Made by a program: the position numbers and the translations under genes. Below are positions 59,604-64,000 of a DNA stretch of 64,000 nt, piece after piece. The notes beneath the pieces were generated by a model, which was given only the letters and a program-made list of their open reading frames with translations, was not told the DNA's origin and searched no databases. Position 1 is the stretch's first letter. Each line of letters starts with the position of its first letter. Source of the stretch: Streptomyces sp. ADI95-17 (GTDB lineage Bacteria; Actinomycetota; Actinomycetes; Streptomycetales; Streptomycetaceae); the NCBI RefSeq assembly GCF_003846175.1, contig NZ_ML123052.1, forward strand, positions 244,315 to 308,314. Direction: 5' to 3'.

Positions 59604-60455
59604 TCAACCCGTGTGCAGCATCAGCCCGATGCCGACCACCATCAGCCCCGCCGCCGCGATCCGCGGCGCGCCGAACCGCTCCTTGAAGAACAGCGTCCCG
59701 ATGGCCGCTCCGACGATGATCGACGACTCCCGCAGGGCCGCGATCGGTGCCAGTGCCGCCCGGGTCTGGGCCCACAGGACGAGGCCGTACGCCGTCACCG
59801 ACAGGGCCGCGCCCAGCAGCCCGCGTACGGCGAACGGGCGGAGGGCGGGCAGGAGTTCGGCGCGGCGGCGGTACAGCGCGTAGGCCGGGATGGCCAGTCC
59901 CTCCAGGATCATCAGCCAGGCGATGTAGCCGAGCGGGGTGCCGGAGGCGCGCACCCCGACGCCGTCCACCGTGGTGTACCCGGCGATGGCCAGGCCGGTC
60001 GCGAGGGCGGCCAGCAGGGCCGGCCAGTCGGGGCGTCTGCCGGAGCCCCGGATGCCCCAGAGGGCCAGCCCGACCAGCCCCGCCGAGGCCACCGCGACCC
60101 CGGCGGTGGCCCAGCCGTCGGGGTGCTCGCCGACGAAGACCGCGGCGAGGACCGTCACCACCAGCGGCGCCGTACCCCGGGCGATCGGGTACATCTGCCC
60201 GAAGTCGCCCAGGGTGAACGAACGCATCAGCAGCAGCATGTACGCCACATGGAGCGCGGCCGACACCAGCAGGTAGGGCCAGGCCCCGGCGGCCGGGAGC
60301 GGGACGAAGCAGGCGGCGGCCGCGCCGATCAGCAGACCGCCGCCGGAGATCAGGGTGAAGGAGAGGAGCTGGTCCTTGATCGCGTGCGCGATCGCGTTCC
60401 AACTGGCGTGCGTGATGGCCGCGACCAGCACCGCGAACGCGACCGGCGGTGTCAC
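59604..60455 (-). CDS. EamA/DMT-family permease
   Basis: A 283-residue protein with ten predicted helices and two EamA repeats: VTPPVAFAVLVAAITHASWNAIAHAIKDQ and LLMRSFTLGDFGQMYPIARGTAPLVVT in the first, GLVLWAQTRAALAPIAALRESSIIVGAAIGTLFFKE in the second. The GTG start overlaps the deacylase stop. Such carriers export amino acids or metabolites; specificity is unknown. Confidence 0.9.
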   Translation of the reverse strand: MTPPVAFAVLVAAITHASWNAIAHAIKDQLLSFTLISGGGLLIGAAAACFVPLPAAGAWPYLLVSAALHVAYMLLLMRSFTLGDFGQMYPIARGTAPLVVTVLAAVFVGEHPDGWATAGVAVASAGLVGLALWGIRGSGRRPDWPALLAALATGLAIAGYTTVDGVGVRASGTPLGYIAWLMILEGLAIPAYALYRRRAELLPALRPFAVRGLLGAALSVTAYGLVLWAQTRAALAPIAALRESSIIVGAAIGTLFFKERFGAPRIAAAGLMVVGIGLMLHTG

Positions 60456-60952
60456 TTCGACTGCTCGCGCACGTCCACCACGGTTCCGCCGGCGTGCCCG
60501 ATCAGCGACTTGGGGTCGAGCGGGAAGACGGTGTGCGGGGTGCCCGCCGCCGCCCACACCACGTCGTGGTCCAGCAGCCCCCGGTCGGCCAGCACCCGGG
60601 TCCTCGTACGGTGCCCGAAGGGGGGCACGCCGCCGATCGCGTACCCGGTCGTCTCCCGGACCAGATCGGCCCCGGCCCGCTTGACCTTCCCGGCGCCCAG
60701 CTCCGCGCGTACCCGCTCCACGTCGACGCGCGAGGAGCCGTCCATCAGGACCAGCACGGGGACCCCGTCGGCCTCGAAGATCAGCGACTTGACGATCTCG
60801 CTCAGCTCGCAGCCGATCGCGGCGGCGGCCTCGGCGGCGGTACGGGTGGCCTCGGGGAAGCGGCGGACCTCGACATCGAGCCCCAGCTCCCGCAGGGCCT
60901 CGGCGAATCGGGGGTGGGCTTCGGCAGCGGCGGTGGCATCGGAAGTGCTCAT
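60452..60952 (-). CDS. YbaK/EbsC-type aminoacyl-tRNA deacylase
   Basis: A 166-residue YbaK-fold protein: ELGLDVEVRRFPEATRTAAEAAAAIGCELSEIVKSLIFEADG, LMDGSSRVDVERVRAELGAGKVKRAGADLVRETTGYAIGGVPPFGH. The Lys in IVKSLIF and the GGVPPFGH loop are conserved in the family, which hydrolyses misacylated tRNA. It stands alone without a ProRS. It precedes the EamA gene with overlapping stop and start. Confidence 0.92.
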   Translation of the reverse strand: MSTSDATAAAEAHPRFAEALRELGLDVEVRRFPEATRTAAEAAAAIGCELSEIVKSLIFEADGVPVLVLMDGSSRVDVERVRAELGAGKVKRAGADLVRETTGYAIGGVPPFGHRTRTRVLADRGLLDHDVVWAAAGTPHTVFPLDPKSLIGHAGGTVVDVREQSK

Positions 60953-61016
60953 GCCCGCACGCTAGCGAATCCCGCGCGGGGCATGCGACGCGATTCCACG
61001 CCGACGGGAACGGCTG

Positions 61017-61211
61017 TCACCGATCCCTGGCGCAGTTCACCACGCAGCCGACGGTCAGCAGCACCCCGAACACTCCGACGGCCAGCAGCCCGAGGACCTT
61101 GAGCAGCCCCATCCCGTCCGCCGCGCCCCTGGCCGCACCCGCGATGCCGCCCACGGACGCGCACATTCCGAGAACGAACGTGCGCGACCCCCGGGGCCCG
61201 GCAGCAGTCAT
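61017..61211 (-). CDS. small membrane protein next to a penicillin-binding protein
   Basis: A 64-residue protein with two hydrophobic stretches (FVLGMCASVGGIAGAARGA and LLKVLGLLAVGVFGVLLTVGCVV). Its ATG lies one base after the PBP stop, so it is very probably cotranslated with it. No family recognised. It might modulate or anchor the PBP. Confidence 0.7.
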   Translation of the reverse strand: MTAAGPRGSRTFVLGMCASVGGIAGAARGAADGMGLLKVLGLLAVGVFGVLLTVGCVVNCARDR

Positions 61212-61212
61212 C

Positions 61213-62847
61213 TCACGACCCCGCGCGAAGGACCGCCGCGACCACCGGCCCCGCCGCGTCGCCGCCGTGGCCGCCGGACTGGACCACTGCGGCGGCGGCC
61301 AGGTCGTTGCTGAAGCCGGTGAACCAGCTGTTGGACGTGGCCTGGCCGTCCACCTCCGCCGAGCCCGTCTTGGCGCCCTTGTCGCCGCCCACGGAGGCCA
61401 TCGCGGCCCTTCCGGTGCCCCAACTCGCCGTCTGGCGCATCATGTTGGTGAGCTGCTGGGAGACGTACCCAGGCAGTGAACGGGAGGCGGTGGCGATCGG
61501 CCGGCCGTCGAGCTCCGGGGACACGATGATCGGCTGGCGGAAGGTGCCGGTCCGCGCGGTGGCGGTGATGGACGCCATGTTGAGGGCGTTCATCTGGACC
61601 GTGCCCTGCCCGATGTACTGCGCGGCCGCCTCGCCCTGGGTCTCCTCGGGCACCTTGCCGTCGAAGGTGACGACGCCGGTCTGCCAGTTCAGGCCGATGC
61701 CGAAGACGTCGCGGGCCTCCTTGGCGAGTGCCGCGTCGTCCTTGGCGTCGTCGATCAGCTTGATGAAGGCCGTGTTGCAGGACCGGGCGAAGCTGGTCGT
61801 CAGGGTGCCGTCGGGAATGGAGAAGCCGTCCAGGTTCTTGAAGGTGCGGCCGTAGTACGTCGCGGTCGGCGGGCACTCGATCTTCCGGTCGGCCGAGGTC
61901 AGGCCCTTCTCGATCAGCATCGCCGCCGTCACGATCTTCATCGTGGAACCGGGCGCCTGCGTGCCCTGCATCGCCGCGTTGAACCCGGTGGCCGGGTTGT
62001 TGGCGACCGCGCGGATCGCGCCCGTGGACGGCCTCACGGCGACCACCGAGGCCTGGCTGAACTTCTTCACGGCCAGCTCGGCCGCCGCCTGGGCGTCGGC
62101 GTCCAGGGTGGTCTGCAGCTTGCCCGGCCTGCCCTTGGTGAGGGTCAGCAGGGTCTTGCCGGGGCTGCCCGCGTCCGGACTCTCGATCCAGGTCTCGACG
62201 CCCGCGGTGCCGCCGGCCTTCTCGCCGTACTTCTGGCGCAGGGTGTCCAGGATCGGACCCAGCGAGGGGTACTTCTCCTTGGTGAGGACCTTGCCGTTGT
62301 GGTCGACGGCCTCGATCGACGGGGCCGCCGCCTCGCCCGTCTTCAGCGAGGCCCCGTCCGTCAGGTCCGGATGGATCACGGCGGGGGACCAGTCCACCAG
62401 GGGCCTGCCGGTGGTCAGTCCGCGCACCACGGTCAGCTCGGAGGAGTACGACCAGGGCTTGGACCTGCCCTCGAAGGAGACGGTCGCCTTTACCGTGTAC
62501 GGCACCTTCGAGCCCACCGTGGGGCCCGGGGTGATCACCGCCTCGGTGACGTGGGCGCTCTCGCGGTAACCGGTGAGGGCCGGTCCGGCCTCGGCCGCGT
62601 TGTTGGTGAGCTGGGACGCGGTGTCCGGGTCGCCGCTCGCCCAGGCCTTCAGGAACTTCTTCGACGCCTCGTCGATCTCCGCCTTGGTGACCGGGCCCGT
62701 CTTCACCTCGGCGGGGGCGGACTTGCTGTCCGTACCGCCGCCCCCGCCGCTCAGCCCGTCCAGCATGTTGTACGCCCCGTAGCCCACCCCGCCGACCACG
62801 ACCGCGAACACTCCGCCGACCATCGCGACCTTCGCTCCACTGCGCAT
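61213..62847 (-). CDS. class B-like penicillin-binding protein with NTF2/MecR1 domain
   Basis: A 544-residue protein from ATG 62847 behind GGAGGGG. It has one N-terminal membrane helix (AMVGGVFAVVVGGVGYGAY), an NTF2-like MecR1 domain at about residues 50-155, a dimerisation/linker region, then the transpeptidase with S301-T-M-K304, S356-C-N358 and K493-T-G. All catalytic motifs are intact. It belongs with the PBP2a-like D,D-transpeptidases kept in multiple copies in Streptomyces, and may take part in sporulation septa or resistance to beta-lactams. It is divergent from the coaD-like gene. Confidence 0.94.
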   Translation of the reverse strand: MRSGAKVAMVGGVFAVVVGGVGYGAYNMLDGLSGGGGGTDSKSAPAEVKTGPVTKAEIDEASKKFLKAWASGDPDTASQLTNNAAEAGPALTGYRESAHVTEAVITPGPTVGSKVPYTVKATVSFEGRSKPWSYSSELTVVRGLTTGRPLVDWSPAVIHPDLTDGASLKTGEAAAPSIEAVDHNGKVLTKEKYPSLGPILDTLRQKYGEKAGGTAGVETWIESPDAGSPGKTLLTLTKGRPGKLQTTLDADAQAAAELAVKKFSQASVVAVRPSTGAIRAVANNPATGFNAAMQGTQAPGSTMKIVTAAMLIEKGLTSADRKIECPPTATYYGRTFKNLDGFSIPDGTLTTSFARSCNTAFIKLIDDAKDDAALAKEARDVFGIGLNWQTGVVTFDGKVPEETQGEAAAQYIGQGTVQMNALNMASITATARTGTFRQPIIVSPELDGRPIATASRSLPGYVSQQLTNMMRQTASWGTGRAAMASVGGDKGAKTGSAEVDGQATSNSWFTGFSNDLAAAAVVQSGGHGGDAAGPVVAAVLRAGS

Positions 62848-63087
62848 GCCTGCAGTCCCCTCCCCAGGAGCCCTCTTGAACGTGTTCAAGAAGATGCTGC
62901 CAGGCACCTTACGGGACGGCGGGGAAGGCCGGGACGGTTGTTATCGGAACGCGATATGTGTGGCGTGAGCACGTCGATCCGGACACATCCGGACGACGTG
63001 CTCCCGTCCGATCCAGGTGTCCGGCCAGATCCGGTAGCGCCACGAACGAGCACCGCCGGGGGCGGCCGCTTGTTACTCTTCCCGGTC

Positions 63088-63513
63088 ATGCGAGCCCTCT
63101 TCCCAGGATCTTTCGACCCGGTCACTCAAGGGCACCAGGACGTGCTCCGGCGCGCTGCCCTCCTGTTCGACGAGGTCGTCGTGTGCGTGATGTCCAATTC
63201 GAACAAGACCGGCCGCATCCCCGTCACGGAACGGCTGGACCGGCTCCGCGCGGCAGCGGCCGACTTGAGCAACGTCACGGTCGACTCCCACACCGGCGGC
63301 CTGCTGGTCGACTACTGCCGCCGAGGCGGAATCGATGTCGTCATCCGCGGAGTCCGCGGCGTTTCCGACCTGGACTACGAAATGCCGATGGCCCGCATGA
63401 ACCACGAACTGGCCGGAGTCGAAACGTTCTTCATCGCCGCGGACCCCGCCCTGGCCCGCGTCTCCTCCACCCTCGTCACCGCGATGCGTCAACTGGACCG
63501 TGTCCCCGAATGA
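63088..63513 (+). CDS. coaD: phosphopantetheine adenylyltransferase-like protein, short paralogue
   Basis: A 141-residue protein close to CoaD: MRALFPGSFDPVTQGHQDVL with the nucleotidyltransferase T-x-G-H site, HTGGLLVDYCRRGGIDVVIRGVRGVSDLDYEMPMARMN, and GVETFFIA...SSTLV. CoaD is usually about 160 residues; this one stops after SSTLVTAMRQLDRVPE and lacks most of the last helix. Core residues are kept, so it may still work, but it is likely a second copy besides a full-length coaD elsewhere. I cannot verify that from this window. Confidence 0.82.
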   Translation: MRALFPGSFDPVTQGHQDVLRRAALLFDEVVVCVMSNSNKTGRIPVTERLDRLRAAAADLSNVTVDSHTGGLLVDYCRRGGIDVVIRGVRGVSDLDYEMPMARMNHELAGVETFFIAADPALARVSSTLVTAMRQLDRVPE

Positions 63514-63941
63514 TGAGGTGAGCGCTTCTTCCAGCAGGTGGGGGCGGCGACGAAGGGTCCTGGGACGTGTCCTGTGCGGTGAGGCGGACGAGTCGTTCGC
63601 AGTATCCCTCCCCTAACCCCTAGGGGCGGGGGATCCGCGCGCTGAAGCGACAAGCCCGGCCGGTGTGGTGCGCGAAAAGGCCGGTGTCGTCCCCCACCCC
63701 GGCGGATGCCGGAACGCGGCAACCGTGTTCCTCCGCTCCCGCCCAGGGCACCGACGACACAGCGATCGGCCGCCTACCCGGACTGATGAACGACAAGGTG
63801 CAGGACTCCAGCAGGAGGCCGGTGCGTCGCCGTACGCCACGAGTTGGATCACGAGCCCATCCCCGCGTCGTACGAGGCACGAGTGGGGCGGAACAGAGAC
63901 TGGAGGCGATCCGAGACACTGATTCTGCACAGAGGACTGGC
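63514..63941. other. 428-bp intergenic region
   Basis: No convincing gene is seen. A palindrome CCCCTAGGGG at 63617-63626 lies inside a wider C-rich/G-rich inverted repeat (about 63604-63633) that may terminate the coaD-like transcript. The part from about 63640 on should hold the promoter of the gene starting at 63942. Confidence 0.6.
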
Positions 63942-64000
63942 ATGGCTCTACGAGGCGCCCGAACGATTTCCGCGCTGACGGTCGGCGCGGTGACGACCGT
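63942..64000 (+). CDS. start of a probably secreted protein, cut by the window edge
   Basis: ATG 63942 follows AGAGGA at a six-base distance. The first 19 codons read MALRGARTISALTVGAVTT, a basic n-region followed by a hydrophobic stretch as in a signal peptide. The rest is outside the window, so no family can be assigned. Confidence 0.55.
   Translation, partial: MALRGARTISALTVGAVTT

Noticed and set aside
63620..63943. Minus-strand frame of 107 codons near the window end
   Set aside because: No ribosome site, no domain, and a Ser/Arg/Pro-rich composition like other shadow frames.

Overview
This is a very GC-rich window with the strong third-position GC bias of an actinomycete. Gene content points to Streptomyces or a close relative: a SepX-type division protein, an SsgA-like protein, two XRE/DUF397 (WhiJ-like) modules, an RsbW-like kinase and an ECF41 sigma factor. 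I see no rRNA, CRISPR array, prophage, transposase or polyketide/NRPS cluster. Most of it reads as chromosomal backbone with accessory patches, mainly around 34-40 kb and 57-60 kb.

Layout. 0-5.4 kb: a five-gene redox operon (NarI-like cytochrome b with a collagen-like N-terminus, NapA/NasA-like molybdopterin oxidoreductase, four-cluster ferredoxin, Tat-type Rieske protein, small membrane protein). 5.4-21.3 kb: a conserved actinobacterial block with mscL, an SAF-domain protein, MTA phosphorylase, an FmdB/Ruc-like zinc-ribbon protein behind a CIRCE heat-shock operator, an MFS protein, a K+/H+ antiporter, a penicillin acylase, 5-formyl-THF cyclo-ligase, galU, moeA/glp, moaC, moaB, a RimJ-like acetyltransferase, sepX and tRNA-Ala(CGC). 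Its gene content parallels the M. tuberculosis Rv0985c-Rv0996 region.

21.3-31.6 kb: an ArsR-like repressor with its own operator, an aldo/keto reductase, an S-adenosyl methyltransferase, a serine hydrolase, exonuclease III, a MerR regulator, and a three-gene BVMO / alpha-beta hydrolase / SDR operon that could form a complete oxidation pathway. 31.6-40.9 kb: a 15-bp minisatellite, a threonine dehydratase, an SDR lacking its catalytic residues, a PPOX protein, a TetR regulator, an HTH gene remnant, an FAD enzyme, the first XRE/DUF397 module with an anti-sigma-type ATPase, and an ECF41 sigma factor with its partner oxidoreductase and a recognisable autoregulatory promoter.

40.9-50.7 kb: a tricorn-like protease and a TetR gene share a promoter region holding two GAAAC-type palindromes; an MMPL exporter follows the TetR gene. 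Then come an SsgA-like gene and a cbiMN-cbiQ-cbiO metal importer behind a close match to the Nur nickel box. 50.7-57.7 kb: a serine hydrolase and SDR, a MarR/DHA2-MFS pair and an Lrp/DHA2-MFS pair. 57.7-64 kb: the second XRE/DUF397 module, an EamA permease, a YbaK-type deacylase, a penicillin-binding protein, a short CoaD paralogue and the first codons of a probably secreted protein.

Connections. The Moco genes (moeA, moaC, moaB) lie about 12 kb from a Moco-dependent oxidoreductase. The moeA gene is also in the galU-glp-rimJ-sepX/glpR arrangement linked to cell division, so it may serve the divisome rather than only cofactor synthesis. Several transporters are paired with adjacent regulators and visible operators, so this one window offers many directly testable regulator-target pairs.
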